Shown here: positions 1 through 11,064 of the stretch, piece after piece
Numbering within the stretch: position 1 is the first letter of the stretch
How the letters are laid out: every line of letters starts with the position of its first letter
DNA from: Hyperoodon ampullatus
Taxonomy: Eukaryota > Chordata > Mammalia > Artiodactyla > Ziphiidae
Length of the DNA stretch: 64,000 nt
Direction: 5' to 3'
NCBI GenBank assembly: GCA_949752795.1
Contig: OX457056.1
Span: 98,602,942-98,666,941, forward strand
Position numbers and translations under genes: made by a program
Notes under the pieces: model-generated
What the model was told of the DNA's origin: nothing
Databases searched by the model: none
The model's input: the letters and a program-made list of their open reading frames with translations, nothing else

Positions 1-806
1 TATGACCTCCTGAAATTAAACCCTTGTATCCTCTATCCATGGAACTCAGACCTGAAAATAAAACCTTATTCCACAAGTGAATGAATTATAATGCGAATTA
101 CATTTCTGTTATCATGGGTGTCTTTTGTTTAACTTAGAACATCGATCTGGAAGAATAGGGTCCCTCAAAAATGGTAAGGATCTTTATGAGCATATCCTGA
201 TGAAGCTGGAGACTGCAAACCTATATATTATCCTGAGATCCTTTTACCGTTATAAGTAGATGTTCCTCCCTTATGAAGAGGTTGGTATCCTTTTGCTTGA
301 ATAACCTGTAACAGCCTCCTCTGAAGCATTTGACTTACATGGAACTACTGAAACTCCTTAATAACTACCACATCATCTCCCATTGCTTCTGAACTCATAA
401 TCAGATTCAAGTCCTGGTAGGCCAGAAAGGGTAAACCCAAAAGTGTACCACATGAGAAAGTACAGTAAGTATCAAAAAAAAGTAAAATTTATGCTAACGT
501 TATCAGCAGAAATTTTGAGAACATTTGTAAGAATATGTTCTAACATTATTGGAACATAGTGGAATGAAGATAATGTTAGACTGGGCTGAATTCTTTTTCA
601 TGAGTGCACTAAGCAGAGATTCTGGATTCCACGTACTATCATGTTGGGCTGAGAAAGGTTTTAGCATTGTTCTTAGTTAACTGAAATAAAAACCCAAAGA
701 TGGCCTACACCAACAGAGCTGAAGTACTAGAATTTTCTTGGTATATTATGCAGGAATGTATTTAAAGGCTTAGGATGTTTTAAATGCTAGAATGAATTAA
801 TCATAT
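1..806. other. Unrecognised non-coding sequence
   Basis: AT-rich sequence without a credible coding frame. I do not recognise a repeat family here. It ends at the left target-site copy of the first SINE. Confidence 0.5.
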
Positions 807-820
807 AAGACTTATTCATA

Positions 821-1204
821 GGGACTTCCCTGGTGGCACAGGGGTTAAGAATCCGCCTGCCAATGCAGAATGCAGGAGACAAGGGTTCAAGCCCTGGTCT
901 GGGAAGATCCTACATGCCGCAGAACAACTAAGCCAATGTGCCCCACCTACTAAGCCTGTGCTCTAGAGCCTGTGAAGCACAACTACTGAGCCTGTGTGCC
1001 ACAACTACTGAAGCCCGCATGCCCTAGAGCCAGTGCTCTGCAACAAGAGAAGCCACTGCAATGAGAAGCCTGTGCACCACAACGAAGAGTAACCCCCACT
1101 CACCTCAACTATAGAAAGCCCCAGAGAGGCAAAGAAGACCCAACGCAGCCAAAAATAAATAAATTAAAAGAAAAAACAAAACACTCATTTAAAAAAAAAA
1201 AAAA
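821..1204 (+). mobile_element. tRNA-derived SINE, long older (CHR-like) form
   Basis: The element begins GGGACTTCCCTGGTGGCACA and keeps a degenerate pol III B-box (GGTTCAAGCCC near 883-893). It ends in A-rich sequence. It is about 384 bp, nearly twice the length of the other three SINEs here, because the body after the tRNA-like head is longer and repeats a motif with CACAACTACTGA. A 14-bp direct repeat, AAGACTTATTCATA, flanks it at 807-820 and 1205-1218, which is a clear target-site duplication. Family naming is from memory of cetacean SINEs. Confidence 0.85.
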
Positions 1205-1218
1205 AAGACTTATTCATA

Positions 1219-1504
1219 GACACTCCAACTCCATATTAACCACTGAGAGAGTACAAAGGATGATCCCCTCACCAAGACCGTAAGAAACACACACTGAGAG
1301 AAACCACAGAAAAGAGCACATTGGTGTCCATTCCTTGTACACAGAAGCTAGAGAAGTTGCAGGCTCTGCTCAGAGGTTTGTGCAGAGCCAGGTGCTGTTG
1401 CAATGAACACACATCACCACTGATCTGCTAGCTCTTCTTGTTGCCACAGAACAGCAGTCAAGCTAGCAGTTCCTCCAGCTCCCACTGCATGATATCATTC
1501 AAAA
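1219..1504. other. Unrecognised spacer between SINE and truncated L1
   Basis: About 290 bp, richer in G+C than its surroundings, with no frame or family that I recognise. It may be an old LTR or unique sequence. Confidence 0.4.
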
Positions 1505-3578
1505 AAGGGAGATAACTCAAATTGATAAAATTAGAAATGAAAAGGAATTTACAACTGATACCATGGAAATTCAAAGCATCATAAAAGAGTACTATAAGCA
1601 ACTATATGCCAATAAAATGGACAACCTGGAAGAAATGGACAAATTCTTAGAAAGATACAACCTTCTAAGACTGAACCAGGAAGAAATAGAAAATATGAAC
1701 AGACAAATCACAAGTAATGAAATTGAAACTGTGATTAAAAATCTTCCAACAAACAAAAGTCCGGGATGAGAAGGTTTAACAGGTGAATTCTACCAAATAT
1801 TTAAAGAAGAGATAACACCTATCCTTCTCAAACTCTTCCAAAAAATCACAGAGGAAGGAACATTCCCAAACTCATTTTTCGAGGCCACCATTACCCTGAT
1901 ACCAAAACCAGGCAAAGATTTCACAGAAAAAGAAAATTACAGGCCAATATCACTGATGAATATAGACTAAAAAATGCTCAACAAAATATTACCAAACAGA
2001 ATCCAACACCACATTAAAAGAATCATACACCATAATCAAGTGGGATTTATCCCAGGGATGCAAGGATTCTTCAATATATGCAAATCAATCAATGTGATAC
2101 AGCATATTAACAAATTGAAGAAGAAAAACCATATGATCATCTCAATAGAGGCAGAAGAAGCTTTTGACAAAATTCTTTTTGACAAAAGTGTTTGACAAAA
2201 CACCCATTTATGATAAAAACTCTCCAGAAAGTGGGCATAGAGGGAACCTATCTCAACATAATAAAGGCCATATATGACAAACCCCCAAAAATATTATTCT
2301 CAATGAAGAAAAACTGAAAGCATTTCCTCTAAGATCAGGAACAAGACATTGGGTATGCACTCTCACCACCATTATTCAAAATAGTTTTGGAAGTCTTAAC
2401 CATGGCAATCAGAGAAGAAAAAGAAATAAAAGGAATACAAATTGGAAAAGAAGTAAAACTGTCAATGTTTGGAGATGACATGGTGCTATCCATAGAAAAT
2501 CCTAAAGATGCCTCCAGAAAACTATTAGAACTAATCAATGTATTTAGTAAAGTTGTAGAATACAAAATTAATACATAGAAATCTCTTTCATTCCTATAGG
2601 CTAACAATGCAAGATCAGAAAGAGAAATTAAGGAAACACTCCCATTTACCATCACAAAAAAATGAATAGAATACCTAGGAATAAACCTACCTAAGGAAGC
2701 AAAATACCTGTACTCAGAAAACTATAAAACACTGATAAAAGAAATCAAAGATGATACAAACAGATGGAGAGATATACCATGTTCTTGGGTTGGAAGAATC
2801 AATATTGTGAAAATTACTATAATACAAAAAGCAATCTACAATTCAATGCAATATTACCAATGGCATTTTTCAAAGAACTAGAACAAAAAATCTTCAAATT
2901 TGTATGGAAACACAAAAGACCCCGCATAGTCAAAGAAATCTTGAGAAAGAAAAACGGAGCTGGAGGAATCAGGCTCCCTGACTTCAGACTATACTACAAA
3001 GCTACAGTAATCAAGACAGTATGGTACTGGCACAAAAGCAGAAATAAGATCAATGGAACAGGATAGAATGACCAGAGATAAACCCATGCACATATGGTCA
3101 CCTTATCTTTGATAAAGGAGGCTAAAATATATATGGAGAAAAGACAGCCTCTTCAATAAGTGGTGCTGGGAAAACTCGACAGCTACATGTAAAAGAATGA
3201 AATTAGAACACTCCTTAACACCATACACAAAAATAAACTTAAAATGGATTAAAGGCCTAAATGTAAAGCGAGTCACTATAAAACTCTTAGAGGAAAACAT
3301 AGGCAGAACACTCTACGACATAAATCACAGCAAGATCCTTTTGGACCCACCTCCTAGAGAAATGGAAATAAAGACAAAAATAAACAAGTGGGGCCTAATG
3401 AAACTTAAAAGCTTTTGCACAGCAAAGGAAACCATAAACAAGACAAAAATACAACATTTAGAATAGGAGAAAGTATTTGCAAATGAAGCAACTGACAAAG
3501 GATTACTCTCCAAAATATACAAGCAGCTCATGAAGCTCAATATTAAAAAAAAAAAAAAAGCAATCAAAAAATGGGCAG
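1505..3578 (+). mobile_element. 5'-truncated L1, left part, split by a later L1
   Basis: The segment starts inside ORF2, just before the reverse transcriptase region; the frame at 1563 gives a [21 protein letters not shown] stretch. It runs through thumb and C-terminal ORF2 sequence to ATGGGCAG at 3571-3578. The missing downstream sequence resumes at 11078, exactly where the ORF2 alignment requires, so the two parts were one element. Stops and frameshifts are frequent: the fingers frame stops at 1769 and the palm at 2195, and the FADD box reads FGDD near 2468. It is therefore an older, dead copy. No clear target-site duplication was found for the outer element. Confidence 0.9.
1563..3466 (+). 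pseudogene. L1 ORF2 remnant (reverse transcriptase to C-terminal domain)
   Basis: These are conceptual fragments of the L1 ORF2 polyprotein in shifting frames. The 1563-1769 piece matches the start of the RT domain. The 1974-2195 piece carries [17 protein letters not shown]. The 2387-2578 piece carries the palm, with FGDD in place of the catalytic FADD. The pieces at 2764-3066 and 3197-3466 cover the thumb and connecting region, including [10 protein letters not shown]. The frames are broken by in-frame stops (for example 2193-2195 and 3064-3066) and by indels. A functional product is not possible. The remaining C-terminus lies at 11078-11680, beyond the inserted L1. Confidence 0.88.
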
Positions 3579-3789
3579 GCAGGAGTAAGATGGCAGAAGA
3601 GTAAGACGCGGAGATCACCTTCCTCCTCACAGATACATCAGAAATTCATCTACACGTGGAACAACTCCTACAGAACACCTACTGAACGCTGACAGAAGAC
3701 CTCAGACCCCCCAAAAGGCAAGAAACTCCCCACATACCTGGGTAGGGCAAAAGAAAAAACAGAGACAATAGGATAGGGACGGGACCTAC

Positions 3790-4640
3790 ACCAGTGGGAG
3801 GGAGCTGTGAAGGAGGAAAGGTTTCCACACACTACAAGCCCCTTCGCGGGTGGAGACTGCAGGTGGCGGAGGGGGAAAGCTTCGGAGTAGCGGAGGAGAG
3901 CACAGCAACAGGGGTGTGGAGGGCAAAGCGGACAGATTCTGGCACAAAGGATCGGAGCCCTCAGGCACACACCAGCCCGAGAGGCTTGTCTGCTTGGCCA
4001 CCGGGGTGGGCGGGGCTGGGAGCTGAGGCTCGGGTATCGGCTTTCAGTCGGAGCGCAGGGAGAGGACTGGGGCTGGCGGCAGGAAGAGAGCCTGAAGGGG
4101 TTAGTGCATCACGGCTAGCCTGGAGGGAGTCCAGGGAAAGGGTCTGGAGCTGCCGAAGAGGCAAGAGACTTTTTTCCCTTTTGTTTCCTGGTGCGCGAGG
4201 AGAGGGCATTAAGAGGGCTGCTTGGGGAAGCGCCGGAGACAGGCGCGGACCTCGGAGACGGGCGCGGGACGCTGGGGCTGCTGCAGCCGCCGCCGCCGCG
4301 GGGCCTGTGTGCGAGTGCGGGTCACTGTCTGCCCCGCCTTCCGGGGGGCCTGTGCACCCCGCCACTGCCGGGGTCCCGGGACCCGGGGACGGCTTTCCCG
4401 GGAAAGCGCACGGAGCGCCTCGGGCTGCTGCAACGTCACGCTGGCCTCTGCCGCCACAGGCTCGCCCCACACTGCGCGCCCCTCCCTCCCCTCTGCCTGA
4501 GTGAGCCAGAGCCCCCGAATCAGCGGCTCCTTTAAACCCGTCCTGTCTGAGCGAAGAACGGACGCCCTCCAGCGACCTACGCGCAGAGGCGGGGCCAGGT
4601 CCAAGGCTGAGACACGAGAGCTGTGAGAGCAGAGACAGGG
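3790..4640 (+). promoter_or_regulatory. CpG-rich L1 5' UTR promoter region
   Basis: This stretch is strikingly GC-rich and CpG-dense, most of all at 4230-4450 where GCCGCCGCC and CCCGGGACCCGGGG runs occur. The rest of the window is AT-rich. By position it is the internal pol II promoter part of the L1 5' UTR. Retention of CpGs, which decay quickly when methylated, suggests a fairly recent insertion. Long open frames on both strands here (3794-4504 plus, 3961-4707 minus) are what few TA-rich stops in GC-rich DNA would give, and I do not call them genes. Confidence 0.75.
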
Positions 4641-4730
4641 AAATCTCTCTGTGCAGCCTCGGAGACAGCGGATTAAAGCTCCAGGGCCCATTTGATGTTC
4701 CCTGCATCTGTGAAGTGCATGAATGGACAG

Positions 4731-4878
4731 CGAATCATCCCAAATTGAGGAAGTGGACTTTGAGGACAAGATTTAAGACTTTCCCCCCTTTTCCTCTTTT
4801 TACAACGAATTATCCCAAATTAAGGAGGTGGACTTGGAGAGCAAGATTTTTGATTTTTCCCCCTGCTCTCTTTTTGTG
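4731..4878 (+). repeat. Two-unit tandem duplication in L1 5' UTR (period about 74 bp)
   Basis: The motif CGAATCATCCCAAATTGAGG at 4731 recurs as CGAATTATCCCAAATTAAGG at 4805. In both units a GTGGACTT-type segment, an AAGATTT segment and a C/T run follow at the same spacing. The units have diverged modestly. A duplicated 5' UTR block of this kind could repeat a regulatory site; that role is inference. Confidence 0.8.
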
Positions 4879-5044
4879 AATGTGTATGTGTAATCTTCTG
4901 TGTAAGATTCTCTCTGTATAGTTTTGCTTCCACCATATGTCCCAGGATTCTATCTGTCCGTTTTTTTTTCAATAATTACTTTTTAATTTTAATAATGCTA
5001 CTATATTTCATACTTTATTCTATTTTACTTTACCTGCTATTTCT

Positions 5045-5403
5045 TTGTTTTCCTACCTTCCCTTCCTCCCTCCCTCCCTCCGCTCCTCCTTTCCTTCTTT
5101 CTTTTTCTTTCCACACTCCCTCCCTCCCACCCTTCTTCTTTCCACTTTCTTTTTCTTTCCTTCCTCCCTCCCTCCCTCCTGTCTTTCTTCTTTCCTTCCT
5201 CCCTCCCTCCCTTGTTCCATTCACTCTTCCTTTTGCTTTCATTCCTCCCTCCCTCCCTCCTTTCTGTCTTTCTTTCCATCCTCCCTCCCTCCCTCCCTCC
5301 TTTCTTTCTTTCTTCCTTCCTTCCTTCCTTTCTTCCCTTCTTCCTTTCTTTCCCTCTCTCTTTCTTTCTTCTACTAATTCTTTCTTTCTACTTTTTCTCC
5401 CTG
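5045..5403 (+). repeat. Long polypyrimidine tract, (TTCC)n/(CCCT)n-like, in L1 5' UTR
   Basis: About 360 bases of nearly pure C and T on the plus strand, made of repeated TTCC, CTCC and CTTT units with a few purines. It lies between the 5' UTR promoter part and the conserved block before ORF1 (from about 5410). Such purine/pyrimidine asymmetry can adopt triplex structures and is prone to length change. Open frames through it encode only low-complexity Ser/Pro/Phe runs. Confidence 0.9.
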
Positions 5404-5911
5404 TTATTCTGAGCCGGGTGGATGAAAGGCTCTTGGTGGTGCAGCCAGGAGTCAGTGCTGTGCCTCTGAAGTGGGAGAGCCAACTTCAGGACACGGGTCC
5501 ACAAGAGACCTCCCAGCTCCACATAATAGCAAGCAGCGAAAATCTCCCAGAGATCTCCATCTCAACACCAGCAGCCAGCTTTAGTCAACGACCAGCAAGC
5601 TACAGTGCTGGTCACCCTATGCCAAGCAACTAGCAAGGCAGGAACACAACCACACCCATTAGCAGAGAGGCTACCTAAAAACATAATAAGGCCACAGGCA
5701 CCCCAAAACACACCACCAGACGTGGACCTGTCCACCAGAAAGACAAGACCGAGCCTCAACCATCAGAACACAGGCATTAGTCTCCCCCACCAGGAAGCCT
5801 ACACAACCTACTGAAACAACCATAGCCACGGGGGACAGACACCAAAAACAACAGGAACTACAAATCTGCAGCTTGCAAAAAGGAGACCCCAAACACAGTA
5901 ACATAAGCAAA

Positions 5912-6826
5912 ATGAGAAGACAGAAAAACACACAGCAGGTGAAGGAGCAAGATAAAAACCTACCAGACCTAACAAATGAAGAGGTAATAGGCAGTCTACC
6001 TGAAAAAGAATTCAGAATAATGATAGTAAAGCTGATCCAAGATTCTATTTCCACGATCCAAAATCTTGGAAATAGAATAGACAAAATGCAAGAAACAGTT
6101 AACAAGGACCTAGAAGAACTAAAGATGAATCAAGCATTGATTAAAAACACAATAAATGAAATGAAAAATACTCTAGATGGGATCAATAGCAGAATAACTG
6201 AGGCAGAAGAACTGATAAGTGAGGTGGAAGATAAAATAGTGGAAATAACTGATGGAGAGCAAAATAAAGAAAAAAGAATGAAAAGAACAGAGGACAGTCT
6301 CAGAGACCTCTGGGACAACAATAAACACACCAACATTCGAATTATAGGGGTTCCAGAAGAAGAAGAGAAAAAGAAAGGGACTGAGAAAATATTTGAAGAG
6401 ATTATAGTTGAAAACTTCCCTAATATGGGAAAGGAAATAGTTAATCAAGTCCAGGAGGCACAGAGAGTCCCATACAGAATAAATCCAAGAAGAAATATGC
6501 CAAGACACATATTAATCAAACTGTCAAAAATTAAACACAAAGAAATCATATTAAAAGCAGCAAGGGAAAAACAACAAATAACACACAAGGGAATCCCCAT
6601 CAGGTTAACAGCTGATCTCTCAGCAGAAACTCTACAAGCCAGACGGGAGTGGCAGGACATAATTAAAGTGATGAAGGAGAGAAACCTGCAACCAAGATTA
6701 CTCTACCCGGCAAGGATCTCATTCAGGTTTGATGGAGAAATTAAAATCTTTACAGATAAGCAAAAGCTGAGAGAGTTCAGCACCACCAAACCAGCTTTAC
6801 AACAAATGCTAAAGGAACTTCTCTAG
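5912..6826 (+). CDS. L1 ORF1 protein, intact frame (RNA-binding chaperone)
   Basis: L1 ORF1p coats L1 RNA as a trimer and is needed for retrotransposition. This frame gives 304 residues ending at TAG 6824-6826, a normal length for mammalian ORF1p. I chose ATG 5912 (MRRQKNTQQ) because that start matches the family; an in-frame ATG at 5873 would add 13 residues. Residues about 34-130 are a charged heptad-like coiled coil. RIIGVPEEEE at about 143 begins the RRM-like domain, and NPRRNMPRHILIK (about 191) and REKQQITHKGIPIRL (about 218) belong to the RNA-binding part and C-terminal domain. No stop or frameshift interrupts it. It lies 58 bases upstream of ORF2. Expression depends on the upstream CpG-rich promoter and is not shown here. 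Confidence 0.9.
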   Translation: MRRQKNTQQVKEQDKNLPDLTNEEVIGSLPEKEFRIMIVKLIQDSISTIQNLGNRIDKMQETVNKDLEELKMNQALIKNTINEMKNTLDGINSRITEAEELISEVEDKIVEITDGEQNKEKRMKRTEDSLRDLWDNNKHTNIRIIGVPEEEEKKKGTEKIFEEIIVENFPNMGKEIVNQVQEAQRVPYRINPRRNMPRHILIKLSKIKHKEIILKAAREKQQITHKGIPIRLTADLSAETLQARREWQDIIKVMKERNLQPRLLYPARISFRFDGEIKIFTDKQKLREFSTTKPALQQMLKELL

Positions 6827-6884
6827 CCAAGAAACACAGCAGAAGGAATGTACCTACAATAACGAACCCAAAGCAATTAAGGAA

Positions 6885-9800
6885 ATGGGAATAGGAACAT
6901 ACATATCAATAATTTCCTTAAACGTAAATGGACTAAATGCTCCCACCAAAAGACACAGAGTGACTGAATGGATACAAAAACAAGACCCATATATATGCTG
7001 TCTACAAGAGACCCACTTCAGACCTAGAGACACATACAGATTGAAAGTAAGGGGATGGAAAAAGATATTCCATGCAAATGGAAATCAAAAGAAAGCTGGA
7101 GTAGCAATTCTTATATCAGACAAAATAGACTTTAAAATAAAGACTATTAGAAGAGACAAAGAAGGACACTACATAACGATAAAGGGATCGATCCAAGAAG
7201 ATATAACAATTGTAAATATTTATGCACCCAACATAGGAGGACCTCAATACATAAGGCAAATACTAACAGCCATAAAAGGGGAAATCGACAGTAACAGAAT
7301 CATAGTAGGGGACTTTAACACCCCACTTTCACCAATGGACAGATCATCCAAAATGAAAATAAATAAGGAAACACAACCTTTAAATGATACATTAAAGAAG
7401 ATGGACTTAGTTGATATTTATAGGACATTCCATCCAAAAAGAACAGAATACACATTTTTCTCAGGTGCTCATGGAACATTCTCCAGGATAGATCATATCT
7501 TGGGTCACAAATCAAGCCTTGGTAAATTTAAGAAAATTTAAATTGTATCAGTATCTTTTCCGACCACAATGCTATGAGACTAGACATCAATTACAGGAAA
7601 AGATCTGTAAAAAATACAAACACATGGAGGCTAAACAATACACTACTCAATAACGAAGTGATCACTGAAGAAATCAAAGAGGAAATTAAAAAATACCTAG
7701 AAACAAATGACAATGGAGACACGACGACCCAAAACCTATGGGACGCAGCAAAAGCAGTTCTAAAGGGGAAGTTTATAGCAATACAACCCCACCTTAAGAA
7801 ACAGGAAACATTTCGAGTAAACAACCTGACCCTGCACCTAAAGCAATTAGAGAAAGAAGAACAAAAAACCCCCAAAGTTAGCAGAAGGAAAGAAATCATA
7901 AAGAGCAGATCAGAAATAAATGAAAAAGAAATGAAGGAAACATAGCAAAGATCAACCAAACTAAAAGCTGGTTCTTTGAGAAGATAAACAAAATTGACAA
8001 ACCATTAGCCAGACTCATCAAGAAAAGAAGGGAGAAGACTCAAATGAATAGATTTAGAAATTGAAAAGGAGAAGTAACAACTGACACTGCAGAAATACAA
8101 AAGATCATGAGAGATTACTACAAGCAACTCTATGCCAATAAAATGGACAACCTGGAAGAAATGGACAAATTCTTAGAAATGCACAACCTGCCAAGACTGA
8201 ATCAGGAAGAAATAGAAAATATGAACAGACCAATCACAAGCACTGAAATTGAAACTGTGATAAAAAATCTTCCAACAAACAAAAGCCCAGGACCAGATGG
8301 CTTCACAGGCGAATTCTATCAAACATTTAGAGAAGAGCTAACACCCATCCTTCTCAAACTCTTCCAAACAATATCAGAGGAAGGAAGACTCCCAAACTCA
8401 TTCTACGAGGCCACCATCACCTAGATACCAAAACCAGGCAAGGATGTCACAAAGAAAGAAAAGTACAGGCCAATATCACTGATGAACATAGATGCAAAAA
8501 TCCTCAACAAAATACTAGCAAACAGAATCCAACAGCACATTAAAAGGATCATACACCATGATTAAGTGGGGTTTATTCCAGGAATGCAAGGATTCTTCAA
8601 TATACGCAAATCAATCAATGTGATACACCATATTAACAAGTTGAAGGAGAAAAACCATATGATGATCTCAATAGATGCAGAGAAAGCTTTCAACAAAATT
8701 CAACACCCATTTATGATAAAAACCCTGCAGAAAGTAGGCATAGAGGGAACTTTCTTCAACGTAATAAAGGCCATATATGACAAACCCACAGCCAACATTG
8801 TCCTCAATGATGAAAAGCTGAAACCATTTCCACTAAGATCAGGAACAAGACAAGGCTGCCCACTCTCACCACTCTTATTCAACATAGTTTTGGAAATTCT
8901 AGCCACAGCAATCAGAGAAGAAAAGGAAATAAAAGGAATCCAAATTGGAAAAGAAGAAGTAAAGCTGTCACTGTTTGCAGATGACATGATACTATACATA
9001 GAGAATCCTAAAGATGCTACCAGAAAACTACTAGAGCTAATCAATGAATTTGGTAAAGTAGCAGGATACAAAATTAATGCACAGAAATCTCTGGCATTCC
9101 TTACACTAATGATGAAAAATCTGAAAATGAAATCAAGAAAACACTACCATTGACCATTGCAACAAAAAGAATAAAATATCTAGGAATAAACCTACCTAAG
9201 GAGACAAAAGACCTGTATGCAGAAAATTATAAGACACTGATGAAAGAAATTAAAGATGATACAAATAGATGGAGAGATATACCATGCTCCTGGATTGGAA
9301 GAATCAATATTGTGAAAATGACTCTACTACCAGAAGCAATCTACAAATTCAATGCAATCCCTATCAAACTACCACTGGCATTTTTCACAGAACTAGAACA
9401 AAAAAATTCAAAATTTGTTTGGAAAAACAAAAGACCCGGAATAGCCAAAGCAATCTTGAGAAAGAAAAACGGAGCTGGAGGAATCAGGCTCCCTGACTTC
9501 AGACAATACTACAAAGCTACATTAATCAAGACAGTGTTGTACTGGCATAAAAACAGAAAGATAGATCAATGGAACAGGATAGAAAGCCCAGAGATAAACC
9601 CACGCACATATGGTCAACTTATCTTTGATAAAGGAGGCAGGAATGTACAGTGGAGAAAGGACAGCCTCTTCAATAAGTGGTGCTGGGAAAACTGGACAGG
9701 GACATGTAAAAGTATGAGATTAGATCATTCCCTAACACCATACACAAAAATAAGCTCAAAATGGATTAAAGACCTAAATGTAAGGCCAGAAACTATCAAA

Positions 9801-10855
9801 CTCTTAGAGGAAAACATAGGCAGAACACTCTATGACATAAATCACAGCAAGATCCTTTTGGACCCACCTCCTAGAGAAATGGAACTAAAAACAAAGATAA
9901 ACAAATGGGACCTAATGAAACTTCAAAGCTTTTTCACAGCAAAGGAAACCATAAACAGGACCAAAAGACAACCGTCAGAATGGGGAAAATATTTGCAAAT
10001 GATGCAACTGACAAAGGATTAATCTCCAAAATTTATAAACAGCTCATGCAGCTCAATAGCAAAAAAACAGACAACCCAATCCAAAAATGGGCAGAAGACT
10101 TAAATAGGCATTTCTCCAAAGAAGATATACAGACTGCCAACAAACACATGAAAGAATGCTCAACATCATTAATCATTAGAGAAATGCAAATCAAAACTAC
10201 AATGAGATATCCTCTCACACCAGTCAGAATGGCCATCATGAAGAAATCTAGAAACAATAAATGCTGGAGAGGGTGTGGAGAAAAGGGAACACTCTTGCAC
10301 TGCTGGTGGGAATGTGAATTGGTACAGCCACTATGGAGAACAGTATGGAGGTTCCTTAAAAAACTAAATATAGAACTACCATATGACCCAGCAATCCCAC
10401 TACTAGGCATATACCCTGAGAAAACCATAATTCAAAAAGAGACATGTACCAAAATGTTCATTGCAGCTCTATTTACAATAGCCCGGAGCTGGAAACAACC
10501 TAAAAGTCCATCATCGGATGAATGGATAAAGAAGATGTGGCACATATATACAATGGAATATTACTCAGCCATAAAGAGAAATGAAACTGAGCTATTTGTA
10601 ATGAAGTGGATAGACCTAGAGTCTGTCATACAGAGTGAAGTAAGTCAGAAAGAGAAAGACAAATACCGTATGCTAACACATATATATGGAATTAAAAAAA
10701 AATGTCATGAAGAACCTAGGGGTAAAACGGGAATAAAGACACAGACCAACTTGAGAATGGACTTGAGGATATGGGGAGGGGGAAGTGTAAGCTGTGACAA
10801 AGCGAAAGAGTGGCATGGACATGTATACACTACCAAACGTGAGGTAGATAGATAG
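6885..10855 (+). pseudogene. L1 ORF2 (endonuclease-reverse transcriptase), broken at seven sites
   Basis: ORF2p nicks target DNA and reverse-transcribes L1 RNA. The frame starts at ATG 6885 with MGIGTYISIISLNVNGLNAP. The endonuclease motifs LQETHF, GDFNTPLSPMDR and SRIDHILG are present. The RT box FADD is at 8974-8985, and the cysteine motif CWRGCGEK...HCWWEC lies at 10262-10315. Breaks: nonsense TAA at 7539-7541; one-base deletions near 7549, 7943, 9102 and 9986; TAG at 8422-8424; TAA at 8563-8565. The reading frame changes after each indel exactly as single-base losses predict. Catalytic residues remain, but no full-length product can be made. The first frame would encode an endonuclease-only peptide of 218 residues. 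Confidence 0.92.
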
Positions 10856-11064
10856 TGGGAAGCAGCCGCAGAGCACGGGGAGATCTGCTCGGTGCTTTGT
10901 GACCTCCTGGAGGGGTGGGATGGGGAGGGTGGGAGGGAGGGAGATGCATGAGGGAAGGGATGTGAGAACGGATGTATATGTATGACTGATTCACTTTGTT
11001 ATAAAGCAGAAACTAATAAAAAAAAATTAAAAATAAATAAATAAATAATAAAAGCAAAAAAAAA
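10856..11064 (+). other. L1 3' UTR and A-rich tail
   Basis: After the last ORF2 stop comes a G-rich stretch (GGGGTGGGATGGGGAGGGTGGGAGGG type, about 10910-10940), usual for mammalian L1 3' UTRs. A tail of A runs broken by T, C and G follows from about 11018. Confidence 0.85.

Larger units (their letters stand above)
3579..11064 (+). mobile_element. Full-length L1 inserted in an older L1
   Basis: A complete 7.5 kb LINE-1 with 5' UTR (3579-5911), ORF1 (5912-6826), a short spacer, ORF2 (6885-10855), a 3' UTR and an A-rich tail. The left target-site copy AAAAAATGGGCAG is at 3566-3578 and the right copy AAAAAATGCGCAG is at 11065-11077; they differ at one base. Removing the insert restores the ORF2 sequence of the host L1. 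The 5' end (GCAGGAGTAAGATGGCAGAA) looks like a genuine L1 start, so this copy is not truncated. ORF2 damage means it cannot move on its own. Confidence 0.93.

Noticed and set aside
2335..2655. Minus-strand frames opposite L1 ORF2 (also 6173-6508, 8700-9071, 10033-10428, 41322-41615)
   Set aside because: Reverse-strand shadows of A-rich L1 coding sequence; they recur opposite the same ORF2 position in different copies.
3961..4707. 248-residue minus-strand frame, with 186- and 236-residue companions
   Set aside because: They lie in GC-rich L1 5' UTR where stops are rare on all frames. The composition is Arg/Ala/Pro/Ser-rich and no domain is seen. Kept only as a finding about a possible antisense promoter.
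4995..5633. 212-residue plus-strand frame just upstream of ORF1
   Set aside because: Most of it is Ser/Pro/Phe low complexity from the pyrimidine tract, and the rest is untranslated L1 leader.
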